Source of the DNA: Parabacteroides faecis
GTDB taxonomy: Bacteria; Bacteroidota; Bacteroidia; Bacteroidales; Tannerellaceae
Direction: 5' to 3'
Assembly: GCF_014647375.1 (NCBI RefSeq)
Contig: NZ_BMPB01000002.1
Span: forward strand, 310,001 to 374,000
DNA: 64,000 nucleotides
The translations under genes and the position numbers were made by a program. The stretch's first letter is position 1. Each line of letters begins with the position of its first letter. Positions 44,501 through 53,074 of the stretch are shown here, piece after piece. Below the pieces are notes generated by a model, which saw nothing but the letters and a program-made list of their open reading frames with translations, ran no database searches and was not told where the DNA came from.

Positions 44501-47059
44501 ATGACACATACAAATCATATTATTTTTCAGGTGGCAGGGGCAGTAACTGTAGGTCTGCTTTCTGCTTGTGCAACACAGCAGAAAGATATTGTTTTGCTGG
44601 AAGCGGGAGTCAGTCACGAACTGGCTCAGTTCAGAAAAGAACATTTCGGGCAGGTAAAATATTATCTGTTTTTCTCTATTCCGGAATCTAAACAGGAACC
44701 GGTAAAGGGCAGGGCGGCAATCCGGTTATCCCTGAAAGAGAAGCTTCCGGTCATTATTGACTTCAGGGGAGAAGCCTCGCAGATTGCCTCTGTTGTACTG
44801 AATGGGGAGCAAGTTCCTTATGAAGTCAGGAATGAACATATTATTATTCCGGCAGATCGGAGTAAAGTAGGAGAGAATGAAGTCAATATAGCTTTCACCC
44901 CGGCTGACCAGTCTCTGAACAGGCGGGATGAGTTTCTTTATACATTGTTGGTGCCTGACAGGGCGCGTACTGCATTCCCTTGTTTTGACCAACCGGATAT
45001 GAAGTCACTGTTTACATTGGCGTTGGAAGTGCCGGTTGAATGGCAGGCAGTTACGAATGGTGCGATCGGAAAGACCGACACGATCTCTGTTCCCGGACGG
45101 AAAATCATATCTTTTAAGGAAACGGAGCCATTGAGTACTTATCTGTTTGCATTTACTGCCGGAAAGTTTATTCGTGAGACCTATACCCGGGATGGCAGAG
45201 AAATCTCTATATATCACCGGGAGACAGAGCCTAAGAAAATAGCCCAATGTCCGGATATCGCATCCGAAGTTTTTGACGCATTGGCCTGGTTGGAAGATTA
45301 TACGGCTGTACCATATCCTTTTGCTAAATACGATCTGATCATCCTTCCCGGTTTTCAGTTTGGTGGAATGGAACATACCGGAGCCACATTCTATACAGAC
45401 CGACGGATGTTCCTGAATGAAAATCCGACACTGAACGAACAGCTGAGTCGGAGTGCCCTGATTGCCCATGAAACGGCACATATGTGGTTTGGCGATTATG
45501 TGACGATGAAATGGTTTGACGATGTCTGGACAAAAGAAGTATTTGCCAACTATTTCGCTTCCCAGATTGTCGAGCCATTATACCCGAATATCAATCATGC
45601 CCTGAACTTTATGCAGGATTATATTCCGCCTGCTTATTCGGAAGATCGTACAGCCGGTGCCAATCCGATCAAACAGGATCTGGATAATTTGCGAAATGCC
45701 GGTTTGGTTTATGGTAATATTATCTATGATAAGTCTCCTGTCGTATTGGAAATGTTGATCAAGAAGATGGGAAAAGAGGCATTTAGAAAGGGGATACAGG
45801 AATATTTGAAAACATATGCTTACGGAAATGCAACCTGGGAAGGATTGATCACTATTTTGGATAAATATACGGATGATGATCTGGCAACCTGGAGCCATAT
45901 CTGGGTGAATGAAAAAGGGATGCCGGAAATCACAGCCTCCGTTGTCGGAGATAGCTTGGTTGTCTCACAAAACGATCCTTTCGACCGGGGACTGAACTGG
46001 CCGCAGGATTTATCTTTTCTGATAGTTCCTAAAAACGGGGATCCGGAAGAAATTTCAGTTTCTCTCGGGAGAAATTCAAATTCCATCCGAAAGGAATTAA
46101 AAAAGCTTCCGAAAGAGGAGTGTTTCATTATTCCGAATACAGATGGAAAAGGATATGGCTTTTTCCGGTTGAATAAAGCGGATGCCGAGGCTTGTGCAGC
46201 ATATCTTCCGGCCTGTAAAGATGAGTTGCTGAGAGGTTCTATACTGATTACTTTATATGAAAATCTGCTGAACGGAACTATTTCACCGACTTCTTATATG
46301 GAGGCTATGCTGGATTATTTGCCGAAGGAGAATAATTCATTGTTGTTCTCTGCCGCTTTGGGATATATAGGCAATTGTCAACGTCTCTATCCGGCAGATA
46401 CTGCTTTATTGGAAAAAACGTTATGGCAGATCGTTACGGCTTCTTCTGTCCCACAACACCGTTTGCAGGCTTTCCGTTCGTATCGTTCAATCGTTCAGTC
46501 ACCTGAAGCGGTCGCTTCATTATATGATTTGTGGAAGAAAGAGCAGGCTCCTGCCGGGTGTTCGTTAAGTGAGAATGATTATATCGGATTATCTTATATT
46601 TTGGCCCTTCATCTGCCGGAACAGGCAGACGAAATTATTAACACCCAACTTTCGCGTATAACAAATCCGGACCGAAAACGGGAATATCAGTTTATCTCGC
46701 CGTCTGTTTCTCCCCATAAAGAGGTGCGTGACAGTGTCTTCGCTTCTTTGCTGGTTGCAGAGAACCGTCGGATAGAACCCTGGGCGTCTGCCGCATTGGC
46801 AAATCTGAATCACCGGTTGAGACAGGAAGGGGCGATAAAATATATTCGTCCGGCTTTGGAGGCGATGCAGGAGGTGCAGCGGACCGGCGATATATTCTTC
46901 CCGACAGCCTGGGTACGAGCGTTGTTGTCCGGACATACATCTCCGGAGGCGAGGGCAGAGGTCGATGCTTTCTTTACCGATCATCCGGATTATCCGCCAA
47001 TGCTGGCTAATAAAATACGGCAGCAAGCCGATCATTTATATAGATTAAAACACAGATGA
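44501..47059 (+). CDS. M1-family aminopeptidase lipoprotein (aminopeptidase N type)
   Basis: 852 residues. A lipoprotein signal (AVTVGLLSACATQ, lipid Cys in SAC at about residue 22) puts it in the periplasm or outer membrane. The M1 exopeptidase motif is FGGMEHTGA, and the zinc motif HETAH is residues 323-327, with the third ligand E346 in WTKEVFANYF. The gap is the typical 18 residues. It removes N-terminal amino acids from peptides. Located between the DUF4268 and SMR genes, in the same direction and 6 and 4 bp away. Confidence 0.9.
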   Translation: MTHTNHIIFQVAGAVTVGLLSACATQQKDIVLLEAGVSHELAQFRKEHFGQVKYYLFFSIPESKQEPVKGRAAIRLSLKEKLPVIIDFRGEASQIASVVLNGEQVPYEVRNEHIIIPADRSKVGENEVNIAFTPADQSLNRRDEFLYTLLVPDRARTAFPCFDQPDMKSLFTLALEVPVEWQAVTNGAIGKTDTISVPGRKIISFKETEPLSTYLFAFTAGKFIRETYTRDGREISIYHRETEPKKIAQCPDIASEVFDALAWLEDYTAVPYPFAKYDLIILPGFQFGGMEHTGATFYTDRRMFLNENPTLNEQLSRSALIAHETAHMWFGDYVTMKWFDDVWTKEVFANYFASQIVEPLYPNINHALNFMQDYIPPAYSEDRTAGANPIKQDLDNLRNAGLVYGNIIYDKSPVVLEMLIKKMGKEAFRKGIQEYLKTYAYGNATWEGLITILDKYTDDDLATWSHIWVNEKGMPEITASVVGDSLVVSQNDPFDRGLNWPQDLSFLIVPKNGDPEEISVSLGRNSNSIRKELKKLPKEECFIIPNTDGKGYGFFRLNKADAEACAAYLPACKDELLRGSILITLYENLLNGTISPTSYMEAMLDYLPKENNSLLFSAALGYIGNCQRLYPADTALLEKTLWQIVTASSVPQHRLQAFRSYRSIVQSPEAVASLYDLWKKEQAPAGCSLSENDYIGLSYILALHLPEQADEIINTQLSRITNPDRKREYQFISPSVSPHKEVRDSVFASLLVAENRRIEPWASAALANLNHRLRQEGAIKYIRPALEAMQEVQRTGDIFFPTAWVRALLSGHTSPEARAEVDAFFTDHPDYPPMLANKIRQQADHLYRLKHR

Positions 47060-47063
47060 AATT

Positions 47064-47381
47064 ATGGGATGGATTTATTTATTGTTAGGCGGCCTGTTTG
47101 AGATAGGCTGGCCTGTCGGTATGAAACTGGCACAAACGACGGGATCACGTTTTCTTTATCTTTCGGTCGCTGTTATCTCAATGGCTTTGAGCGGATACTT
47201 TTTATATCTGGCACAACGGACAATCCCGATCGGAACGGCTTACGTGGTATGGACCGGCATAGGAGCTGTCGGAACTTTATTGATCGGCATCTTTATTTTC
47301 GGTGATTCGGCAGGCATATGGCGTATCCTTTCCGCTATGCTGGTCATATGCGGAATTATCGGCATAAAACTGGCATCCTAG
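47064..47381 (+). CDS. SMR-family exporter (Gdx/SugE-like)
   Basis: 105 residues with four membrane helices. E14 in GLFEIGWPVGMKLA is the essential carboxylate. The helix-3 segment TAYVVWTGIGAVGTLLIG has the WTGIG signature of the SugE/Gdx branch, which exports guanidinium ions. It follows the M1 gene by 4 bp. A partner SMR subunit is not adjacent, so a homodimer is likely. The link to the peptidase genes is probably only positional. Confidence 0.87.
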   Translation: MGWIYLLLGGLFEIGWPVGMKLAQTTGSRFLYLSVAVISMALSGYFLYLAQRTIPIGTAYVVWTGIGAVGTLLIGIFIFGDSAGIWRILSAMLVICGIIGIKLAS

Positions 47382-47421
47382 AAAAAAAGTGAGCCTGATC
47401 GCTAATCTTTTGATAGTTTTA

Positions 47422-47451
47422 TTTGCATTTTCAATTATTATTGTAACTTTG
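47422..47451 (+). promoter_or_regulatory. Promoter of the his operon
   Basis: TTTG at 47422-47425 and TAACTTTG at 47444-47451 are 18 bp apart, the same spacing as in the copA promoter, and fit the Bacteroidetes -33/-7 pattern. The leader peptide starts 20 bp after the -7 box. Confidence 0.7.
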
Positions 47452-47471
47452 CGGCATCAATAAAATAACAA

Positions 47472-47522
47472 ATGAGAAGAAAAGTATCACATCACCATCA
47501 TCATCATTACAACGGGCAATAG
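47472..47522 (+). CDS. Histidine operon leader peptide
   Basis: MRRKVSHHHHHHYNGQ: 16 residues with six consecutive His codons (47490-47507) and a TAG stop. It sits between the promoter and a terminator hairpin and 117 bp before hisG, the standard layout for a histidine attenuator. Ribosome stalling at the His run when histidyl-tRNA is scarce would allow transcription into hisG. Too short for gene finders but strongly supported by codon content and place. Confidence 0.93.
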   Translation: MRRKVSHHHHHHYNGQ

Positions 47523-47566
47523 TTCGGTGGGCTGTGAGGTGTGTAGATACGCATAATATAATTAAG

Positions 47567-47605
47567 TAAGGCTTGCCGTTATTCGGTAAGCCTTATTTTG
47601 TTTTT
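47567..47605 (+). terminator. his attenuator terminator hairpin
   Basis: TAAGGCTTGCCG (47567-47578) and CGGTAAGCCTTA (47584-47595) form a 12 bp stem with one G-U pair and a 5 bp loop, followed by TTTTGTTTTT. The segment AACGGGCAA (47511-47519), just after the His codons, can pair with TTGCC-GTT (47573-47580, one bulge). That would be a competing antiterminator when the ribosome stalls on His codons and leaves it free. Confidence 0.9.
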
Positions 47606-47638
47606 GGAAAGAATATAATTATTAAAATAAAAACAAAC

Positions 47639-48490
47639 ATGTTACGAATTGCAGTACAATCAAAAGGTCGTTTATACGATGAAACAATGCTATTATTGGA
47701 AGAAGCAGGTATCAAACTGAACAGGGGAAAGCGTATTTTGCTTTTATCGGCAAAAGGTTTTCCGGTGGAAGTGTTGTTCCTGCGTGATGATGATATACCT
47801 CAATCGGTAGCGAATGGAGTCTCTGATATAGGTATTGTTGGAGAGAACGAATATGTAGAAAAAGGAGGGGAAGCCCGCCTGGTTAAACGACTGGGATTTA
47901 GTAAATGCCGTGTGTCTTTGGCTATTCCTAAAGATGAAGATTATCAGGGAATAGAATGGTTTGAAGGAAAGACTATCGCTACTTCATATCCGGAGATCCT
48001 GAAGGCGTATCTGAAAGAAAAAGGCGTAAAGGCCGATTTGCATGTTATCAGCGGTTCAGTTGAGATTGCTCCGGGTATCGGTTTGGCTGATGCCATTTTT
48101 GATATTGTCAGCTCAGGCAGTACGTTGGTCAGCAACCAATTGAAGGAGGTTGAAGTGATCATGCAAAGCGAAGCGCTTTTGATCGCCAATAATAATCTGT
48201 CGGAAGAAAAGCTGGCGATCCTGGATGAACTGTTGTTCCGCTTTGAAGCAATCCAGGTAGCCGAAGGAAAGAAATATGTATTGCTGAATGCTCCGAAAGA
48301 CAAATTGGATGAGATCATAGAAGTGTTGCCGGGTATGAAAAGCCCGACGGTGACGCCGTTGGCAAATGGCGACTGGGTTTCTGTACAGTCTGTTATTGCA
48401 GAGAAACATTTCTGGGAAATTATCGGAAAGCTTAAATCGTTGGGAGCAGAAGGTATTTTGGTTATTCCTATTGAGAAGATGATACTTTAA
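47639..48490 (+). CDS. hisG: ATP phosphoribosyltransferase (long form)
   Basis: 283 residues from ATG at 47639; the longer frame runs back through the attenuator hairpin and is not used. It catalyses the first histidine step, joining ATP and PRPP. MLRIAVQSKGRLYDETM is the family start; SGSTLVSNQLKEVEVI holds the PRPP-binding loop. The C-terminal 75 residues form the ACT-like domain for histidine feedback of the long form. Controlled by the leader peptide attenuator upstream. Confidence 0.96.
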   Translation: MLRIAVQSKGRLYDETMLLLEEAGIKLNRGKRILLLSAKGFPVEVLFLRDDDIPQSVANGVSDIGIVGENEYVEKGGEARLVKRLGFSKCRVSLAIPKDEDYQGIEWFEGKTIATSYPEILKAYLKEKGVKADLHVISGSVEIAPGIGLADAIFDIVSSGSTLVSNQLKEVEVIMQSEALLIANNNLSEEKLAILDELLFRFEAIQVAEGKKYVLLNAPKDKLDEIIEVLPGMKSPTVTPLANGDWVSVQSVIAEKHFWEIIGKLKSLGAEGILVIPIEKMIL

Positions 48491-48522
48491 TAAAATGTAT
48501 AACAACTATCATACGTCCGGTG

Positions 48523-48578
48523 ACACCCGGGTCTCAATGCCCTTTACACCCGGTGTCAGCATCGTTGAGATGGGGTGT
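48523..48578 (+). repeat. Intra-operon hairpin between hisG and hisD
   Basis: Nested arms ACACCC/GGGTGT (48523-48528 / 48573-48578), TCTCAA/TTGAGA (48532-48537 / 48565-48570), TGC/GCA and ACAC/GTGT (48546-48549 / 48553-48556) give a 56 nt imperfect stem-loop. ACACCCGG is repeated 23 bp apart. No T-tract follows, so it is probably a processing or stability element rather than a terminator. Confidence 0.65.
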
Positions 48579-48655
48579 AAATAGTGCGGGGAATTAAGTA
48601 ATAGATATGATAGATTATGATAGGAGTTTTTAGAATATAGATATAGAGTGCAATT

Positions 48656-49936
48656 ATGGAAATAATAAAATATCCATCAAAAGAAGAGTGGGTTTCGTTG
48701 GTCAAACGGCCTGCTTTGGATGTGACGACTTTGTTTGACACGGTCCGTACCGTATTGGATGAAGTGCGCCAGGAAGGTGATGTTGCCGTAAAGCGATATG
48801 AAGAAAAGTTCGACAAAGTAACATTAACGGATCTTCAGGTATCGGAAGCCGAGATAGAAGAAGCTTGTGAACTTGTCTCCGAAGAATTGAAGCAGGCTAT
48901 TCGTACAGCTAAAGACAATATAGAGAAGTTTCATGCTTCCCAACGTTTCACCGGACATAAAATAGAAACGACTCCCGGTGTAACCTGCTGGCAAAAAGCA
49001 GTTGCAATAGAGAAAGTCGGCCTGTATATTCCGGGAGGAACGGCACCTCTGTTTTCTACAGTCTTAATGTTGGCTGTGCCGGCACATATTGCAGGTTGTA
49101 AAGAGATCGTTTTATGTACTCCTCCGAACCGGGAAGGCAAGGTGCATCCGGCTATTCTTTTCGCCGCCCGTACAGCTGGTGTCAGCAAAATATTTAAAGC
49201 CGGTGGAATACAGGCTATTGCTGCGATGGCTTACGGAACGGAGTCCGTACCTAAAGTATATAAGATCTTTGGCCCCGGCAACCAGTATGTAACGGCAGCC
49301 AAACAGCTTGTCAGCCTGAAAGATGTAGCTATCGATATGCCGGCCGGCCCTTCTGAAGTGGAAGTAATTGCAGATGAAACAGCTAATCCAGACTTTATTG
49401 CTGCTGATTTTCTCTCACAGGCTGAACATGGAGCGGATAGCCAGGCCATTCTGGTTACATCGGCCGAAAACATGGTTTCTCCTGTAGCTGAAGCCATCCG
49501 TCGTCAATTGTCTGCACTATCCCGTCAGGAAATTACGGAAAAGGCATTAGAACACAGCCGTATAATCGTATTGAAGGATGAACAGGAAGTGATCGATTTC
49601 ACAAATATGTATGCTCCGGAACACCTGATCATACAGACCGGAAATTATGCCTATATTGCAGAACAGATTGAAAATGCAGGAAGTGTGTTTATGGGTCCTT
49701 ATACACCCGAAAGTGCTGGTGATTATGCTTCTGGTACGAACCATACACTTCCTACCAATGGATATGCTAAAGCATACAGCGGTGTGAATCTGGATAGTTT
49801 TATCAAAAAAATAACCTTCCAGGAGATCACTGCCGAAGGTATTAAGAGTTTAGGTGGAACCATTCAGGTCATGGCCGGAAACGAACAGCTGGATGCTCAC
49901 CGTAATGCAGTAACAATAAGATTAAAAACAATATGA
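48656..49936 (+). CDS. hisD: Histidinol dehydrogenase
   Basis: 426 residues, full length. Family motifs: [53 protein letters not shown], and the zinc site region [10 protein letters not shown] with the late [19 protein letters not shown]. It makes the last two oxidations of histidine synthesis, histidinol to histidine, with NAD+ and Zn2+. It overlaps hisC by 4 bp. Confidence 0.96.
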   Translation: MEIIKYPSKEEWVSLVKRPALDVTTLFDTVRTVLDEVRQEGDVAVKRYEEKFDKVTLTDLQVSEAEIEEACELVSEELKQAIRTAKDNIEKFHASQRFTGHKIETTPGVTCWQKAVAIEKVGLYIPGGTAPLFSTVLMLAVPAHIAGCKEIVLCTPPNREGKVHPAILFAARTAGVSKIFKAGGIQAIAAMAYGTESVPKVYKIFGPGNQYVTAAKQLVSLKDVAIDMPAGPSEVEVIADETANPDFIAADFLSQAEHGADSQAILVTSAENMVSPVAEAIRRQLSALSRQEITEKALEHSRIIVLKDEQEVIDFTNMYAPEHLIIQTGNYAYIAEQIENAGSVFMGPYTPESAGDYASGTNHTLPTNGYAKAYSGVNLDSFIKKITFQEITAEGIKSLGGTIQVMAGNEQLDAHRNAVTIRLKTI

Positions 49937-50964
49937 TGGATTTAAAAAAACTTGTAAGACCTAATATCTGGGACTTGAAGCCATATTCTTCTGCAAGGGA
50001 CGAGTTCCACGGCAGTGCGTCTGTTTTTCTGGATGCGAATGAGAATCCTTATAACGAACCGTATAACCGTTATCCGGACCCGTTGCAGTGGGAGTTGAAA
50101 GACCGGATTGCCGAATTAAAAGATGTGGACCGTAATTCTATCTTCCTGGGAAATGGCAGTGATGAACCGATCGATCTCGTGATCCGTGCATTTTGTGATC
50201 CGGGAATCGATACCATCGTTAGCATAGCTCCTTCTTACGGTATGTATGAAGTGGCAGCAAATGTAAATAATGTGGAATTTAGAAAAGTCGAATTAACGGC
50301 TGACTTTGAACTGGATGCAGACAAGTTACTGGAAGAAGTGGACGAGTGGGTGAAAGTAATTTTCCTTTGTTCGCCGAACAATCCGACGGGAAATAGCTTG
50401 AACCGGGATGAAATTTATAAGATATTGACTGATTTTGAAGGAATCGTTGTACTGGATGAAGCTTACATTGATTTCTCGGCAGAGCCTTCTTTTCTCCCGG
50501 AATTAAAGAAATTCCCGAATCTGATCGTGCTACAGACACTTTCCAAAGCGTGGGGAGCGGCTGGTCTCCGTTTGGGAATGGCATTTGCCTCACCTGAAAT
50601 TATAGCGATATTGAACAAAATCAAATATCCTTACAATGTCAATATGCTGACACAGAAGCAGGCTCTGGAATTATTGAACAATGAGGGACAGATGCTGGAG
50701 CAATTGCGCCGTATCATGTCTGAGCGTATCCGTTTGCAGGCTGCTTTGCCGGAGCTGCCGATTGTGCAGAAAATGTATCCGACCGATGCCAACTTTATCC
50801 TGGTAAATGTCGGTAAAGCTGATTCAGTATATAATAAATTGGTAAAGAAAGGCGTTATTGTACGTAACCGGAATAATGTAACTTTGTGTAACGGTTGTCT
50901 GCGTATCACTGTCGGTACACCGGAAGAAAACGATGCATTATTGAAGGCTTTAAAAAATATGTAA
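49933..50964 (+). CDS. hisC: Histidinol-phosphate aminotransferase
   Basis: 343 residues, fold-type I PLP enzyme. Key motifs: [57 protein letters not shown], and the PLP lysine in [17 protein letters not shown]. It transfers an amino group to imidazole acetol phosphate. The start overlaps the hisD stop (ATGATG), so the two are translationally coupled; hisB begins 2 bp after its stop. Confidence 0.96.
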   Translation: MMDLKKLVRPNIWDLKPYSSARDEFHGSASVFLDANENPYNEPYNRYPDPLQWELKDRIAELKDVDRNSIFLGNGSDEPIDLVIRAFCDPGIDTIVSIAPSYGMYEVAANVNNVEFRKVELTADFELDADKLLEEVDEWVKVIFLCSPNNPTGNSLNRDEIYKILTDFEGIVVLDEAYIDFSAEPSFLPELKKFPNLIVLQTLSKAWGAAGLRLGMAFASPEIIAILNKIKYPYNVNMLTQKQALELLNNEGQMLEQLRRIMSERIRLQAALPELPIVQKMYPTDANFILVNVGKADSVYNKLVKKGVIVRNRNNVTLCNGCLRITVGTPEENDALLKALKNM

Positions 50965-50966
50965 AC

Positions 50967-52094
50967 ATGAAAAGAGCGCTCTTTGTCGATAGAGACGGGA
51001 CATTAGTGATAGAGCCTCCTGTTGATTACCAGCTGGATAGCCTGGAAAAACTGGAGTTCTACCCAAAAGTATTCCGTAACTTATATTTCATACGTAAACA
51101 ATTGGACTTTGAATTGGTCATGGTGACCAACCAGGATGGATTGGGTACGTCCTCTTTTCCGGAAGACACTTTCTGGCCAGCTCATAACAAGATGTTGAAA
51201 GCCCTGGAAGGCGAGGGGATTGTCTTTGATGACATTTTGATCGATCGTTCTTTTCCGGAAGATAATTCTCCCAACCGCAAACCGCGGACCGGAATGCTGG
51301 GTAACTATCTCGGCGGTGAATACGATTTAGCAAACAGTTATGTGATCGGGGATCGTCTGACGGATATGCAACTGGCTGTAAATCTGGGAGCCAAAGGTAT
51401 TTGGTTACGTCCTTCCGATGAAGAAGCTTCCCGGTTACTGGCAGAGAATCCTTCCATATCGCCGGTCCTGATAACGGAAGACTGGGACAAGGTGACTGAA
51501 TATCTTTTTGCCGGTGAGCGTCGTGCCATTGTACAGCGCACTACTAAAGAGACGGATATTTATGTAGAAGTTAATCTTGACGGCACTGGCAAGACCGAAA
51601 TTTCGACCGGATTAGGATTTTTTGACCACATGTTGGATCAGATAGGAAAACATTCCGGAATGGATTTGGTTATACGTGTAAAGGGTGATCTGAATGTTGA
51701 TGAGCATCATACAATAGAAGATACAGCGATTGCCCTTGGTGAAGCCTTGCTTAAAGCCCTTGGTGACAAGCGTGGCATCGAACGTTACGGTTACTGCCTG
51801 CCTATGGATGATTGCTTATGCAGTGTGGCTCTTGATTTCGGAGGCCGTCCGTGGTTAGTCTGGGATGCTGAGTTTCATCGTGAAAAGGTGGGGGATATGC
51901 CTACGGAAATGTTCCTTCATTTCTTTAAGAGCTTGAGTGATGCGGCTCGCATGAATCTGAACATTAAAGCGGAAGGTGCGAATGAACATCATAAGATAGA
52001 AGGCATTTTCAAGGCTTTGGCGCGATCTGTAAAAATGGCGATACGCCGTGATATTTATAAATATGAGCTACCAAGCACAAAAGGATTGTTATAA
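50967..52094 (+). CDS. hisB: Bifunctional histidinol-phosphatase / imidazoleglycerol-phosphate dehydratase
   Basis: 375 residues from ATG at 50967. The N-terminal HAD phosphatase has D8 and D10 in VDRDGTLV, with NRKPRTGM and [10 protein letters not shown]. The C-terminal dehydratase has [32 protein letters not shown] and [18 protein letters not shown]. This fusion performs two steps of histidine synthesis. A lipocalin-like lipoprotein gene starts 2 bp after its stop. The other his genes are not in this window. Confidence 0.95.
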   Translation: MKRALFVDRDGTLVIEPPVDYQLDSLEKLEFYPKVFRNLYFIRKQLDFELVMVTNQDGLGTSSFPEDTFWPAHNKMLKALEGEGIVFDDILIDRSFPEDNSPNRKPRTGMLGNYLGGEYDLANSYVIGDRLTDMQLAVNLGAKGIWLRPSDEEASRLLAENPSISPVLITEDWDKVTEYLFAGERRAIVQRTTKETDIYVEVNLDGTGKTEISTGLGFFDHMLDQIGKHSGMDLVIRVKGDLNVDEHHTIEDTAIALGEALLKALGDKRGIERYGYCLPMDDCLCSVALDFGGRPWLVWDAEFHREKVGDMPTEMFLHFFKSLSDAARMNLNIKAEGANEHHKIEGIFKALARSVKMAIRRDIYKYELPSTKGLL

Positions 52095-52095
52095 A

Positions 52096-52503
52096 ATGAA
52101 GGGAATGAAATACTGGATGATAGCCGCTGTCGTAATCATACTGGCAGCATGTAGTAATGATACGGAACATAAGCTGGAAGGCAAATGGCAATTACAGCAA
52201 GTGGAAGCGAATGGAGAGGTGATACAGGCTGATACGGTATTTTATAATTTTCAGAATATATTGTTTATGTATCAGGTATATCTTGCCGATGCTGATTCTT
52301 TTTCAAATCAGCATGGCTATAATACATTAAAAGATGAGACGTCGTTGACTTTAGAGTTAGATAATTATCCTCGTCCTGTAACAAGTTTTCTACCCCGTAC
52401 TGATTGGAGTTCAAAAACGCGTGAATTTACTATTGAAAAGTTAAGTGGAAAGCAGTTGATTTTGAATAGTGAAGGTAAAAGATATATATTCAGGAAATTC
52501 TAA
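52096..52503 (+). CDS. Lipocalin-like small lipoprotein
   Basis: 135 residues from ATG at 52096 (MKGMKYWMIAAVVIILAACS, lipid Cys in AAC). The mature part begins KLEGKWQLQQVEANGEVI, typical of a lipocalin-like domain (GxW motif), and ends in SEGKRYIFRKF, all beta-strand-like. The gene follows hisB by 1 bp, which makes it a distal gene of the his operon. The 3' end lies within one arm of a 34 bp perfect inverted repeat. No link between this protein and histidine is known. Confidence 0.75.
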   Translation: MKGMKYWMIAAVVIILAACSNDTEHKLEGKWQLQQVEANGEVIQADTVFYNFQNILFMYQVYLADADSFSNQHGYNTLKDETSLTLELDNYPRPVTSFLPRTDWSSKTREFTIEKLSGKQLILNSEGKRYIFRKF

Positions 52504-52589
52504 TAATAGCATAAAAAAACAGGACTGTTTGTTATTCTATACACAATGTAGAAATAAACAGTCCTGTTTTTTTATGCTATTATTAGAAT
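52497..52589. terminator. 34 bp perfect inverted repeat, bidirectional terminator
   Basis: Arms 52497-52530 and 52556-52589 are perfectly complementary over 34 bp with a 25 bp loop. The arms contain A7/T7 tracts, so each direction gets a stem plus T-run. The left arm covers the stop codon of the lipocalin-like gene, and the right arm ends 1 bp from the ybaK stop. Confidence 0.85.
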
Positions 52590-52590
52590 C

Positions 52591-53073
52591 TTATTTATCA
52601 ATAATCAGATCGGATATTTCAGCTTTCACTTCGCGAATTAGATCTTTTGGTGCGATTTGAACCTGTAATCCCCGTTGTCCGGCACTAATATATATATTGT
52701 CATATTCTTCTGCCGTTTGATGAATATAAGTAGGAAAATGTTTCTTCATTCCGATAGGAGAGCATCCTCCCCGGATGTAACCTGTCAAAGGTAACAGTTC
52801 TTTTACCGGAATCATTTCGCATTTCTTATTTCCGGAGACTTTTGCCGCCTTTTTCAGATCTACTTCATCAGCCCCGGGAATTACACAGACAAAATATCCG
52901 CTTTTATCTCCATGAAGGATCAGAGTTTTGAATACCTGTTCAACATTCTCACCTAATTGCTCTGCCACATGGATAGCGCTCAAATCATTCTCATCCACTT
53001 CATAAGGAACCAACTGATAAGATATTTTGGCTTTATCCAACAGTCTGGCTACATTCGTTTTATTTACTTTCAT
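52591..53073 (-). CDS. ybaK: Cys-tRNA(Pro)/Cys-tRNA(Cys) deacylase, YbaK/EbsC family
   Basis: 160 residues. Recognised from VNKTNVARLLDKAKISYQLV at the start, VFKTLILHGDKSGYFVCVIP with the conserved Lys, and the GGCSPIGMKKHFPTYI loop. It hydrolyses mischarged aminoacyl-tRNA in the cytoplasm. It lies 1 bp downstream of tex on the minus strand and is co-transcribed with it. Confidence 0.92.
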   Translation of the reverse strand: MKVNKTNVARLLDKAKISYQLVPYEVDENDLSAIHVAEQLGENVEQVFKTLILHGDKSGYFVCVIPGADEVDLKKAAKVSGNKKCEMIPVKELLPLTGYIRGGCSPIGMKKHFPTYIHQTAEEYDNIYISAGQRGLQVQIAPKDLIREVKAEISDLIIDK

Positions 53074-53074
53074 A

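Noticed and set aside
47490-47507. Six His codons as an engineered His tag or vector contamination
   Set aside because: The context is a natural his operon leader with promoter, stop codon and terminator before hisG.
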